Shown in pieces: positions 52,835 to 61,856 of a DNA stretch of 64,000 nt (its first letter is position 1; each line of letters starts with the position of its first letter). Origin of the DNA: Streptomyces lydicus (GTDB taxonomy: Bacteria; Actinomycetota; Actinomycetes; Streptomycetales; Streptomycetaceae). The notes beneath the pieces were generated by a model. It was not told where the DNA came from. It ran no database searches and worked only from the letters and a program-made list of their open reading frames with translations. The stretch covers positions 62,001 to 126,000 of the forward strand of contig NZ_JNZA01000019.1 of the NCBI RefSeq assembly GCF_000717345.1, in the 5' to 3' direction. The translations under genes and the position numbers were made by a program.

Positions 52835-54418
52835 GTGGACGCGGAAAACGGGGTGGCGGTGGTCACGGCCGCACAGAACGGCGACCACCGGGCTCAGGAC
52901 GAACTCGTCGGCGAGTGCCTGCCGTTGGTGTACAACATCGTCGGCCGGGCCCTGAACGGTCACGCCGACGTCGACGACGTGGTGCAGGAGACCATGCTCC
53001 GCGTCATCAACGGCCTGGACAGCCTGCGCGACCCGGCGGACTTCCGGTCGTGGCTGGTGGCCATCGCCATGAACCAGATACGCCAGCACTGGCGCCAGAA
53101 CCAGTCGCGGACCGCGCCCCTCCCCGGGTACGACGGGCTGGACGACTCCCTCGACATCGCCGACCCCGGCGCCGACTTCGTCGATGCCACCATCACGCGC
53201 CTGGGCCTGGAGGGCCAGCGCCGCGAACTCGCCCAGGCATCCCGCTGGTTGGACAGCGATGACACGGCCCTGATGTCGCTGTGGTGGCTGGAGGCGGCGG
53301 GTGAACTGACCCGCGCCGAGGTCGCGGCCGCCCTGGAGCTCTCGCCCCAGCACGTCGGCGTCCGGGTGCAGCGGATGAAGGGCCAGCTGGAGACGGCCCG
53401 GGTGGTGGTGCGGGCACTGGACTCGACCCGCAAGGCGGGCCCCCGGGCCTGTGCGGAACTGGAGTCGATGGCGGAACGGTGGGACGGGGCGCCCTCCCCG
53501 CTGTGGCGAAAACGGTTCTCCCGGCACGTCCGCGCGTGCGCGAGCTGTTCGGGCCACCGGGAGGAGTTGGCACCCGCCGAGAAACTCCTCGTCAACCTCA
53601 CGCTGGCGCCCATGACAGGGACGGCCGCGGCCGCGCTGCTGGAGGCGGTGTGCGCGAAGGCGGACGCCGGGGAGGCGGCGGCGCGGCCGGCCGGAGGGAT
53701 GACCCCGCTGCCCGCAGCCGAGGCGGGCTCGTTCGCGGGCGCCGCCGGGCCCCGTACCGCCCATGCTCCCGTGCGTGCCGGGCACCGCCGTGGCACCGGC
53801 TCTCGCCACCGCCACGGTCGTCACCGGATACCCCACGGCCGCCGGGCAGGACGGACTACGAGCACCACAGCGCTGCCTGTCTCCCTCGCGGGCGCCGCCC
53901 ACCCGGCCGACCGGGGCCGACGGCGAAGACCCTTCGCCCCGCGGCCGGCCGTGGCCCTCCCGTCCGGTCACGCCGCGTCCCCTGCCGGTCAACTCGTCCG
54001 CACGTCCGGCCAATCCCGAGAAGAAACGTTTCGTCCGGCAGGCCGCCGGCCGGCTCGCCCCCGAGCGAACCAAGACCGGCCGGCCACCGCCGCGCACCGC
54101 CCCGACGCGCCGGCCGGAGCCGGCGTCGCCCGGAGGACCTGCGCACCCTCGCTTCCACGACCCCACCGACCCGGACGGCACCGGCCCCGCCGAGCGGATC
54201 ACCGCGGCGGTCTCTTCCCGGAGCGCCCCGGCCGACAACACCGCCCTCCGCCGGCCGGGCCCGGTGAGAGCGACGAGCGCCCGGAAGAACGGCACGGTGC
54301 ACCGCCCCCACGCGCCCACCCCCACCTGTACGGACGGCCGGAGCCGGCGTCGCCGGCGGGCCGGCGCGGCCCGTGCCGGACACAGCACGTCTCGACGCAG
54401 CTGACGCGTTTCCGCTGA
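52835..54418 (+). CDS. ECF sigma factor with zinc-finger-like region and long unusual C-terminus
   Basis: From GTG 52835 (VDAENGVAVV): region 2 is ELVGECLPLVYNIVGRALNG, DVDDVVQETMLRVINGLDSL and FRSWLVAIAMNQIRQHWRQN; region 4 is LMSLWWLEAAGELTRAEVAA, ALELSPQHVGVRVQRMKGQL. A zf-HC2-like RKRFSRHVRACASCSGHREE follows at about residue 228-247. After about residue 310 (53765) the frame turns Arg/His/Pro-rich and unconvincing. A hydrophobic run LPCVPGTAVAPALATATVVT exists in the next frame, so a frameshift may have replaced a membrane anchor. The sigma part is firm; the C-terminal 215 residues are doubtful. Confidence 0.75.
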   Translation: MDAENGVAVVTAAQNGDHRAQDELVGECLPLVYNIVGRALNGHADVDDVVQETMLRVINGLDSLRDPADFRSWLVAIAMNQIRQHWRQNQSRTAPLPGYDGLDDSLDIADPGADFVDATITRLGLEGQRRELAQASRWLDSDDTALMSLWWLEAAGELTRAEVAAALELSPQHVGVRVQRMKGQLETARVVVRALDSTRKAGPRACAELESMAERWDGAPSPLWRKRFSRHVRACASCSGHREELAPAEKLLVNLTLAPMTGTAAAALLEAVCAKADAGEAAARPAGGMTPLPAAEAGSFAGAAGPRTAHAPVRAGHRRGTGSRHRHGRHRIPHGRRAGRTTSTTALPVSLAGAAHPADRGRRRRPFAPRPAVALPSGHAASPAGQLVRTSGQSREETFRPAGRRPARPRANQDRPATAAHRPDAPAGAGVARRTCAPSLPRPHRPGRHRPRRADHRGGLFPERPGRQHRPPPAGPGESDERPEERHGAPPPRAHPHLYGRPEPASPAGRRGPCRTQHVSTQLTRFR

Positions 54419-54597
54419 CGTGACTTCGCCGGCGCGGCACCGCTGAAGCGAACCGCCGCGCCCCCTGGCCCCCTGAACCCCCACCACACCCCCCACAACA
54501 CGGGCCTTCCACGGCACCACCCTGCGCACCGCTCACGCGCCGCAACGTGCCCAACGCCTGTTCATCACAACCACACACCACACGGCAGGAGAGAGAG

Positions 54598-56631
54598 TTG
54601 GGGAAGAGAAGCAGACGCCGTCACGCCGCGCGCAGCGGCGGTGGCGGTCGTCGGACCGGCATAGTCGCCGCCGCGGTCCTCGCCGCGACCGGCATCGTCG
54701 CCACGGGCGTCGTCTACGGCGTGACCAATGGCGGTGCCTCTGGCGACCGCGAGACCGCGGCCGCGCCCGGCTCGGCGTCGCAGACGGCGACGAAGCCGGC
54801 CGCCAGCCCCGAGCACAAGAAGCCGCTCGCACCGCTGGAGAAGCTGCCCAAGAACGACCCGAAGCACGGCATGGTCTACAAGGGCCTCAAGCCGGCCCCG
54901 AAGAGCGACTCCTGCGTGGGCGTCTACAAGGTGGTGCGCTCCGGACTGTGCACGCACGGACCGGACGAGCCGCCGAAGGGCGTCGACATCCACCGCACCA
55001 CCCCGCCGGCTGTCAAGGCCAGCGCACCCAAGCCGGACCTGAACAGCGGTGACGCCCACGCGCCGTCGTCGAAGGACCTACTGAAGGACGCCCCGCCGGT
55101 ACTCGACGCCCAAAAGGACGCCGGCCAGCAGACCGCCGCGGCCCAGGCACCCGCCGCGGGCGACGGAGACCGCACGGCTGCGGCCGGCGGCCAGCAGGTC
55201 GTGTGCGACGGCGACGGCTCCACCGGCAACCGCGTACAGGTGCTGTACGTACACGCGCCCGGCCAGTCCCGGTACGGGCAGTACGTCGCCTCGTTCAAGC
55301 AGTGGGCGGCCGGCGCCGACCTCATCTACGCCGAGAGCGCCAAGGAGACGGGCGGCACCCGGCACATCCGGTACGTCACCGGATCCGACTGCACCCCCAC
55401 GGTCCTCGACGTCGAACTGCCCGCCTCATCACTCGGCGAGTTCAGTGCCACCAACAACGCACTGGCGGAGCGGGGCTACAACCGCCGCGACCGGAAGTAC
55501 ATGATCTTCGCCGACGCGCAGGTGTACTGCGGCATCGGCAGCTTCGCCGGTGACGAACGTCCCGACGCGAGCAACCAGAGCAACTTCGGCCCGTCCTACG
55601 GCCGTACCGACTCCGGCTGCTGGAGCGCCTCCACAGCCGCCCACGAGCTGGGCCACAACCTGGGCGCCGTCAACAACAGCGCCCCCAACACCAGCCGCGG
55701 TGCACACTGCACCGACGAGTGGGACATCATGTGCTACTCGGACACCCCCTACTACCCGCAGATGCGCACCGTCTGCCCCGAGCGCGGCCACGACGAGCGC
55801 CTCGACTGCAACCACGACGACTACTTCAACACCGCCCCCCGGCCGGGCAGCTACCTCGCCACCCACTGGAACGTGGCGAACAACCAGTTCCTGATCAAGG
55901 GCGGCTCCAGCCCCGACCCGGACCCGGGCCCCACCGCCGGCCCGAAGCCGGTCGTCGGCACGATCACCGCCGACACCGCGAGCCTCAGCTGGCAGGCCGT
56001 CAACTCCGCGGCGAGCTATGACATCGTCCTGAACGACCAGTCCATCGGCAGCGTCACCACCGCCGCGACCCGGATCGTCAACCTGCGCCCGGACACCGAC
56101 TACACCGTCGCCATCGCCGTGAAGGACCGCGACGGCCATACTTCCAAGCCGGGCCCGAAGACGTCGTTCCACACCACCTCCGCAGGCGACCCGACGAAGA
56201 CGATCACCTCCGGCAAGCCCTACGCACTGCTGAACCCCCTCACCGGCAAGGCCGCCGACCTCTACGGTGGATCCTCCGCCGACGGCACGGTCCTCATCGG
56301 CTGGCAGCGTCACGGCTACGCCAACCAGCAGTGGGTCTTCCGCGACGCGGGCGGCGGCTACCTGCGGATCGAGTCGGTGCTGTCCCACAAGTGCCTCCAG
56401 GTCGGCGGCTCGCTCCAGGCCGGTGCGTACGTGATGCAGCAGCCGTGCTCGTCCGCCGCGTCGCAGCAGTGGAAGACGACGGCCTCCGGCAGCACGTGGA
56501 CGCTGGCCCCCAAGGGCACGGACCTTCTGCTCGGTGTCAGCGCCCGCGACTACTACGGCGGCACGCTGCTCGAACTCCAGCGGCCGGACAGCCGGGGCCA
56601 GCAGAACTGGACCGCCCAGCCCGTTTCCTGA
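54598..56631 (+). CDS. Secreted zinc metalloprotease with FnIII and ricin-type lectin domains
   Basis: About 677 residues from TTG 54598, chosen because CAGGAGAGAGAG lies just upstream. A basic start, then GIVAAAVLAATGIVATGVVY as signal or anchor; an Ala/Pro/Lys linker; the catalytic domain with HELGHNLG at about 349-356, GAHCTDEWDIMCYSD as Met-turn region and six or more Cys; a fibronectin III domain (about 450-528, ASLSWQAVNSAASYDIVLND); and a ricin B lectin (about 531-677, with QQW repeats). The residue at the usual third metzincin ligand position is Asn, as in related streptomycete enzymes. It probably degrades polymer-bound protein outside the cell. The upstream sigma factor may control it. 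Confidence 0.88.
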   Translation: MGKRSRRRHAARSGGGGRRTGIVAAAVLAATGIVATGVVYGVTNGGASGDRETAAAPGSASQTATKPAASPEHKKPLAPLEKLPKNDPKHGMVYKGLKPAPKSDSCVGVYKVVRSGLCTHGPDEPPKGVDIHRTTPPAVKASAPKPDLNSGDAHAPSSKDLLKDAPPVLDAQKDAGQQTAAAQAPAAGDGDRTAAAGGQQVVCDGDGSTGNRVQVLYVHAPGQSRYGQYVASFKQWAAGADLIYAESAKETGGTRHIRYVTGSDCTPTVLDVELPASSLGEFSATNNALAERGYNRRDRKYMIFADAQVYCGIGSFAGDERPDASNQSNFGPSYGRTDSGCWSASTAAHELGHNLGAVNNSAPNTSRGAHCTDEWDIMCYSDTPYYPQMRTVCPERGHDERLDCNHDDYFNTAPRPGSYLATHWNVANNQFLIKGGSSPDPDPGPTAGPKPVVGTITADTASLSWQAVNSAASYDIVLNDQSIGSVTTAATRIVNLRPDTDYTVAIAVKDRDGHTSKPGPKTSFHTTSAGDPTKTITSGKPYALLNPLTGKAADLYGGSSADGTVLIGWQRHGYANQQWVFRDAGGGYLRIESVLSHKCLQVGGSLQAGAYVMQQPCSSAASQQWKTTASGSTWTLAPKGTDLLLGVSARDYYGGTLLELQRPDSRGQQNWTAQPVS

Positions 56632-56716
56632 CCGCCTTCCTCCCCTCTCCCCGGCCACGCCGGCCATCCCAGTCCCACCGGCCACACCGGCCACCTCGGC
56701 AAGGAGCCCCTGATCC

Positions 56717-57358
56717 ATGCGTCTGCGTCCTCGCGCACTGTGCGTGCCCCTCCTGGCGTTCCTGGCGTCGCCGCTGCTCGTCCTGGTCCAGGCCGGGCAG
56801 GCCGACGCGCACGGTGACAGCATCCAGTTCACGGTCACCGGCCAGGACACCGGGCACGTACGGGCCAAGGCGACGTACGAGGACGACCATGACCCGGTCG
56901 ACGAGCGGATCTCGGGCACGCTGACCGCGGTGTCCGCGGACGGGCGCACGCGTGGCCCGTGGCGGCTGGTCGCAGTCCCGGGCCACGCCGGAACCGTCAC
57001 GACCCAGGAGGTACTGCCTCCGGGCACCTGGAAGGTGACCGTCGAATCCGGCTTCCCGGAACTCGGCCGGGGAGAGGGGAAGATCGACGTGCCGGTGGTG
57101 GACCCCCGGCCCGGGGGGAAGACAACCCCCCGGCCGGCGCGGCCCACGGCGTCCGGGGCCGCCTCCGCGGCCCCATCCGTCGAGCCCGCCACACCGGCCA
57201 CCGCACATGCGGCGGCCAGGGCGGGAGCGGAGTCCGGGTCCGGGTCCGAAGGGGCGACGGCGTGGCTGCCGTGGACCGCCACGGCCGCGGCCGTACTCGC
57301 GGTCACAGCCACCACGGTCACCGCCGTGCGCCGTAGGCGGCGTTCGCGCACGAACTGA
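56717..57358 (+). CDS. Surface-anchored secreted protein
   Basis: A 213-residue protein with a signal peptide (ALCVPLLAFLASPLLVLVQA, cleavage probably after GQADA), an extracellular beta-rich domain (HGDSIQFTVTGQDTGHVRAK, HAGTVTTQEVLPPGTWKVTV), a Pro/Ala/Thr linker and a C-terminal membrane helix with basic tail (WLPWTATAAAVLAVTATTVT, RRRRRSR). No family is recognised. AAGGAG precedes ATG 56717; 85 bases after the protease, so possibly co-transcribed. Confidence 0.75.
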   Translation: MRLRPRALCVPLLAFLASPLLVLVQAGQADAHGDSIQFTVTGQDTGHVRAKATYEDDHDPVDERISGTLTAVSADGRTRGPWRLVAVPGHAGTVTTQEVLPPGTWKVTVESGFPELGRGEGKIDVPVVDPRPGGKTTPRPARPTASGAASAAPSVEPATPATAHAAARAGAESGSGSEGATAWLPWTATAAAVLAVTATTVTAVRRRRRSRTN

Positions 57359-57437
57359 CCCACACCGAGGGCGCACCCTCCTCACAGCCCGGGGCGTAGC
57401 TCACCGAGCCACCCTCGCAGCTGGGGCGTGTCCGCAG

Positions 57438-57474
57438 AGTCCTGCCAGGCGTCACAAGCCTGGCAGGACTTTTT
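57438..57474 (+). terminator. Intrinsic terminator with 13-bp stem and T-run
   Basis: AGTCCTGCCAGGC (57438-57450) and GCCTGGCAGGACT (57458-57470) form a perfect stem with a 7-base loop, followed by TTTT. It is about 80 bases after the surface-protein stop and is one of the few classical terminators here. Confidence 0.8.
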
Positions 57475-57544
57475 GCGGGCACGCCCTAACTTTTCAGCCG
57501 CTCGTGCAGCCCTCGGCATCGCTCAGGAACCGGCTCTGCTGCCC

Positions 57545-57705
57545 GCTCCCACCTCCGAAGACCAGGTCAGCCCCAAGACCGCCGCCGCCCTGCGGGCGGC
57601 GATGACCCGCCTCTTCGAAGGGCGCCCGCAACGGACCGACGGCCGCCTCACGAAAGAGAACCTTTACAAAGAAGCACAGGTCAGCCGCGCGACCATGAGC
57701 CCTTT
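57545..57705 (+). pseudogene. Recombinase-associated helper protein fragment
   Basis: SEDQVSPKTAAALRAAMTRL, FEGRPQRTDGRLTKENLYKE and AQVSRATMS resemble the HTH-like front of small helper proteins encoded beside actinobacterial tyrosine recombinases. The remaining coiled-coil part is absent. Confidence 0.45.
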
Positions 57706-57777
57706 CCAACCTGGCTGCGGCAGGGGCCCGACAAGGATGTCGGGTTGCAAGGATTGACGGACCTCCAGGCGACGGAT

Positions 57778-58422
57778 TTATGGCGTGCTGGGCGAGTACG
57801 TGAGCTGCAGGCGTGGTGCTGGCGGCAGCGGCGTAGGCGCTCCCGTCTCTGGTGCGGCGCGGAACGCTTCGATCATGTAGGCGGCGAAGCGGCGGGAGGC
57901 CGTGACCCGGGCGGCACGCGGCGTGTCTTGGAGGCCCCGGTGGGCCTTGAGCATGAGGACCAGGTCGTCGACGACGAAGCCGGAGCGCAGCTGGCCGGTG
58001 TTCTGGGCGCGGCGGGCCAGTTCGCCGACCGCGTGCAGAGTCCGCTCCCGGTCTGCGGCGAAGTCCATGGCCTCGGGGAAGGCCGTCATGAAGGCGTCGG
58101 CGAATCCCCTGCTGTGGGCGTGGAGTTCGCAGATCCGCTCGATCAGGCCCCGGAATCCGTGCCACGGGTTCGAGTCCGTAAGGGCGTCGCGGACGGCGGC
58201 ATGGCAGGCTCGCCGCTGCTCGGCGAAGGTCTCCGCGAACAGTGCCTGCTTGGTCGGGAAGTGCCGGTACAGCGTGGCGGGGCCGACGCCTGCATGCCGG
58301 GCGACCTCGCGCATGGGCGCACTCAGGCCCTCTTCGCCGAACACCGCGCGGGCGGCGTCCAGGATGCGGGCCCGGTTGTCGCGGGCGTCGGAGCGCACAG
58401 TCTGAGGCAAGTGGTTGGTCAT
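57778..58422 (-). CDS. TetR-family transcriptional regulator
   Basis: A 214-residue repressor: RARILDAARAVFGEEGLSAP, MREVARHAGVGPATLYRHFP (HTH), TKQALFAETFAEQRRACHAA, then a TetR_C SbtR-like domain (LIERICELHAHSRGFADAFM, VDDLVLMLKAHRGLQD). It diverges from the quinone-oxidoreductase-like gene across a perfect palindrome. Confidence 0.9.
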   Translation of the reverse strand: MTNHLPQTVRSDARDNRARILDAARAVFGEEGLSAPMREVARHAGVGPATLYRHFPTKQALFAETFAEQRRACHAAVRDALTDSNPWHGFRGLIERICELHAHSRGFADAFMTAFPEAMDFAADRERTLHAVGELARRAQNTGQLRSGFVVDDLVLMLKAHRGLQDTPRAARVTASRRFAAYMIEAFRAAPETGAPTPLPPAPRLQLTYSPSTP

Positions 58423-58440
58423 CGGTTCTCATTTTAGCCA

Positions 58441-58460
58441 AACGGACGGGGGCGTCCGTT
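58441..58460. promoter_or_regulatory. Perfect TetR operator palindrome
   Basis: AACGGACG-gggg-CGTCCGTT, an 8-base perfect inverted repeat with a 4-base spacer, 18 bases upstream of the TetR start and 128 bases upstream of the oxidoreductase start. Confidence 0.82.
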
Positions 58461-58588
58461 ACGGTCCGATGGCGGTGTGGCCGCTCCGTCCCGGCACTTC
58501 ACCGGTGATGCCCCGGCGGCGGGGGCCGACTCGGCGCCCACAGCCGCAGCAGCTGCGATCCGTCCCTCCACCGACCCGAGGAGCAGAG

Positions 58589-59551
58589 ATGAAAGCCGTC
58601 GTGATCAGGACGTTCGGAGACCCCGATGGCCTGGAGGTCGTCGATGTGCCCGTGCCCGTTCCTGCCCCGGGGCAGGTGCAGATCGCCACGGAGGCGATCG
58701 GGGTAGGCGGCGTGGACGCCGTGATCCGCCGGGGAACGCTTGCCGCCTACGGCTTCCGGGAGGGCCATCTCCTCGGCAGCGAGGTCGCGGGAAGGGTCAC
58801 CGCGGTGGGAGAGGGCGTGGACGCCTCGTGGATCGGGCGGCGGGTGTGGGCGTTCACCGGCCTGTCCGGGGGGTACGCCGAGCACGCCGTCGCCTCGGTC
58901 GAGGACGTCCTTGCGCTGCCCGACGGCCTGACCGGCGCCGACGCGGTGACCCTCGGCGGCTCCGGCGTGGTCGCCCACTTCGCCCTGGCCCGGGCCAGTT
59001 TCACGCCTGGCGAGACGGTGCTCGTGCGCGGTGCGGCGGGCAGCATCGGGATCACGGCGGTCCAACTCGCAGCCAGGGACGGCGCGAGCGCGGTGGCGGT
59101 CACCACCTCGTCGGCGGAGCGCGGCGCCCGCCTGCGGGACCTGGGCGCGACCCATGTCCTTGACCGCTCCGGCGAGGACGGCCCGGACGCACCGGCGGGC
59201 TTCGACGTGGTGATCGATGTCGTGGGGGGTCCCCAGCTTCCCCTTTTCCTGGACAGGTTGAACTCCAACGGGCGGTATGTGGCTGTCGGTGTGGTTGGTG
59301 GGCAGCCGCCGGCGGACTTCGGCATGCGGCTGATGGACGCCTTCCGCAGGTCGTTGTCATTCGCCACTTTCAGCTCTGACACCGTGCCCGGCCCCGACCG
59401 GCAGGCCGTGCGGTCGTCCCAGTTCGCCGATGCTGCGCACGGGAACCTGCGCACGGTCGTGCACCAGGTGCTGCCGCTGGACCAGGCAGTGCTGGCCCAC
59501 CGCGAGATGGACGCGGGGGAGGTGTTCGGCAGGGTTGTGCTGGCGCCCTGA
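58589..59551 (+). CDS. NADPH:quinone oxidoreductase-like MDR protein
   Basis: A 320-residue medium-chain dehydrogenase/reductase of the zinc-free quinone reductase type: MKAVVIRTFGDPDGLEVVDV, GHLLGSEVAGRVTAVGEGVD, VLVRGAAGSIGITAVQLAAR (NADPH-binding AAxGxxG) and FDVVIDVVGGPQLPLFLDRL. ATG 58589 follows GAGGAG. Target of the divergent TetR repressor by position; such enzymes reduce quinones or enones and often detoxify. Confidence 0.88.
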   Translation: MKAVVIRTFGDPDGLEVVDVPVPVPAPGQVQIATEAIGVGGVDAVIRRGTLAAYGFREGHLLGSEVAGRVTAVGEGVDASWIGRRVWAFTGLSGGYAEHAVASVEDVLALPDGLTGADAVTLGGSGVVAHFALARASFTPGETVLVRGAAGSIGITAVQLAARDGASAVAVTTSSAERGARLRDLGATHVLDRSGEDGPDAPAGFDVVIDVVGGPQLPLFLDRLNSNGRYVAVGVVGGQPPADFGMRLMDAFRRSLSFATFSSDTVPGPDRQAVRSSQFADAAHGNLRTVVHQVLPLDQAVLAHREMDAGEVFGRVVLAP

Positions 59552-59822
59552 GCCGGGCAGGGACGGCGTTCGCGGCCCCGGGTAACGAAATGGGACCCGC
59601 TCAGGTCGTGGCCGACGCCCGGCGCTGACGGTCGCCATCGTCGACGCCGGGCAGCGGCGTGCCCCGTTACCGCTGTCTCGTCCGGCATCAGGGTGCGCCG
59701 CCGTGCGGGGGCCGCGTGATGATGCCCTGAGGGAGTTGTAGCTGTACACCCGCATCCGAGAAGACAGTCAGCCCACTCCAACCTGGCGGTGCCGTCCGCA
59801 AATTGGGCGTCTCTGCGACGTG

Positions 59823-59883
59823 GTGAAGCTCCTGGTAGACGGTGTCATGACCAAGATCTACCGTGCACCACCAGGAGCTTCAC
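59823..59883. repeat. 14-bp inverted repeat at the IS5-type transposase start
   Basis: GTGAAGCTCCTGGT (59823-59836) and ACCAGGAGCTTCAC (59870-59883) are perfect inverse complements around a 33-base loop, ending exactly at the GTG start of the transposase. The outer copy is probably the element's terminal repeat region. Confidence 0.7.
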
Positions 59884-60484
59884 GTGCTTGTCTATCCGTC
59901 GGCGATCGATCTGTCCACCGCGCACCTGCGGCGTCTGGCGTGCCAACTGGCCGTCCACCGCCGGGAGATCGGTAGGTACACGATGGCGACGGCTGACCGC
60001 CGGCCGTCAGGCCCTTCTCGTCCTGGCGCACCTGCGCTGCGGTAACACCTACGCCCAGCTCGCCGCCGGGTTCGGCATCGGGATCGCGACCGTCTACCGC
60101 CATGTCCGTGAGGCCATCAAGGTACTGGCCGAGTTCGCGCCGACGCTCGACGAGGCGATAGCAACGGCGCGGAAGAAGGCGTATCTGATCCTGGACGGCA
60201 CCGTGCTGCCGATCGACCGGATCGCCGCCGACCGCCCGTACTACTCCGGCAAGAAGAAACACCACGGCATGAACGTGCAGGTCCTCACCGATCCCTTCGG
60301 CCGCCTGCTGTGGGCCTCACCCGCGCTCCCAGGCGCCACCCACGATCTGAGCGCGGCACGTGAGCACGGCATTCTGGATGCGCTCGGCGCGGCCGGACTC
60401 ACCACCTACGCCGACAAGGCGTACCAGAGTGCAGGCCGCCCCGTTCGCATCCCGTTCCGCGGACGCCGCCTCAAGCGGTGGCAG
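59884..60484 (+). pseudogene. IS5-type (DDE_Tnp_4) transposase, frameshifted and 3'-truncated
   Basis: GTG 59884 starts VLVYPSAIDLSTAHLRRLAC and QLAVHRREIG, then a duplicated GGTA shifts the frame at about 59972; the normal continuation TRWRRLTAGRQALLVLAHLR, then YAQLAAGFGIGIATVYRHVR, YLILDGTVLPIDRIAADRPY and MNVQVLTDPFGRLLWASPAL is in the next frame. It ends at PFRGRRLKRWQRR (60484), about 55 residues before the normal end, where nitroreductase sequence begins. Confidence 0.82.
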
Positions 60485-60674
60485 CGCCGGCGCGCTTCTT
60501 GAGCTCGCTCAGCGGCGCGCCGTTCAGCTTGTAGGCATGCCACGGTTGGACGTTCGTTCCGGACCAGGCCCAGGCCCCGGCCGACAGCACCCGGTCCAAC
60601 GTCTCCCTCGGGACAGGTTGGTCGGTGAATCCGCGCACCGCCCGTCGGCTCGTGACCGCGTCATGGGCGTCCAT
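60485..60674 (-). pseudogene. Nitroreductase N-terminal fragment
   Basis: ATG 60674 encodes MDAHDAVTSRRAVRGFTDQP, VPRETLDRVLSAGAWAWSGT and NVQPWHAYKLNGAPLSELKK, the FMN-binding start (SRRxVRxF, SGTNxQPW) of nitroreductases. The gene is cut after about 60 residues by the IS5-type element. Confidence 0.75.
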
Positions 60675-61160
60675 GATCAGCCGCTTTCCTCTCTACTCGT
60701 CCTCACTCGGGCCCCGATGGAAACGCCGCTCGATCAACGGCCGGCCCTCGTCACAGTCCTCGCATCCGCCGCCCCACGTATCGGACCGTTCTCGCCGTCG
60801 CATGGGGCGACCAGCGGTGGCGTGGCTGACCTGGGACCTTCCCCGGAACGGCGGCGCGGCCAAGCGTCCTCCACAACGCACCTCCTGCCCGTCAGGCTCA
60901 GCAGCGCATTACGGCTGGACGGTGGGCCACCCGCACTCGGTGCGAGGCTGAGACGTGCGACAGGTACCAGGCCCTCGATCCGCTGCCCTGCGGCGTCGAG
61001 GCCGCCATAGGGGCCGCCAGTGCTAGACCGAGGTCATCGACCACATCTTGCTCGACTGGTCGGACCGGGCGTTTCATCAAAGGAGAAGCTGACAACACGA
61101 GACCCGGGCCATGACGATCGGAATGCCGGCCTGGGCAGTCGAGGCCGACTTGGAGGTGCG
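60675..61160. other. Gap without a supported gene
   Basis: About 490 bases between the nitroreductase start and the hydrolase start. Frames on both strands are shadows. The hydrolase ribosome site GGAGG is at about 61152. Confidence 0.4.
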
Positions 61161-61856
61161 ATGAGAGTCGTGTTCGTGCACGGGGCGTGCGTGCGGGACG
61201 GGTCGTGGTGGTGGCACCGCACCGCCGAGCTGCTGCAGGAGCGGGGGGTGCTGAGCGTGACCCCAGCGCTACCGAGCTGCGGCGAGGCGGGCTTGCCCGG
61301 CGGCATCGGCGGTCCGGGGCTGCCCGAGGATGTTGCCGCGGTGCGGCAGATGCTGCAGGTCGGCGACGAGCCGACCGTGGTGGTCGCCCACAGCTACGGC
61401 GGCGTCGTCACCGCGGAGGCCGCTGCGGGGATCGGGGCGGTGCGCCACCTGCTGCTGATCTCCAGCTACCTGCCCGAGGTCGGGCAGAGCCTGTCGGAGT
61501 TCGGGGACGGCAGCCCCGCCCCGTTCCTCGACGTCGACCCCGACGCCGGCACTTTCGGGGTCCGCCCCGAGCTACTCGTGGACACGTTCCTGCAGGACTG
61601 CGACCCCGAGGTCCAGGCGCAGGCGGCGCACCACCTCGCCCGGCAGAACGTGCAGGTCACCGTGCATCCCGTCGGGGCGGCCGCATGGCAGCAGTTGCCC
61701 TCGACGTACCTCGTCTGCGCTCAGGACCGGGGCACCCCGCCGCGGCTGCAGCGCGAGTTCGCCCGCCGTGCCGGCAGCGTCATTGAGCTCGACGCCGGCC
61801 ACCACCCGTTCCTGTCCCAGCCCGCAGCCGTCCGGGATCTGCTGCTGAGCCTGTGA
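61161..61856 (+). CDS. Alpha/beta-hydrolase family protein
   Basis: A 231-residue hydrolase from ATG 61161: MRVVFVHGACVRDGSWWWHR (oxyanion HGA), VVVAHSYGGVVTAEAAAGIG with nucleophile Ser in HSYGG, FLDVDPDAGTFG, and VIELDAGHHPFLSQPAAVRD with the catalytic His. It belongs to the MEST/EstA-like esterase group common in Streptomyces. Substrate unknown. Confidence 0.87.
   Translation: MRVVFVHGACVRDGSWWWHRTAELLQERGVLSVTPALPSCGEAGLPGGIGGPGLPEDVAAVRQMLQVGDEPTVVVAHSYGGVVTAEAAAGIGAVRHLLLISSYLPEVGQSLSEFGDGSPAPFLDVDPDAGTFGVRPELLVDTFLQDCDPEVQAQAAHHLARQNVQVTVHPVGAAAWQQLPSTYLVCAQDRGTPPRLQREFARRAGSVIELDAGHHPFLSQPAAVRDLLLSL

Noticed and set aside
55429..57363. A 644-codon minus-strand frame over the metalloprotease and surface-protein genes
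   Set aside because: The plus strand encodes a protease with HELGH, FnIII and ricin repeats; the antisense product has no domain.
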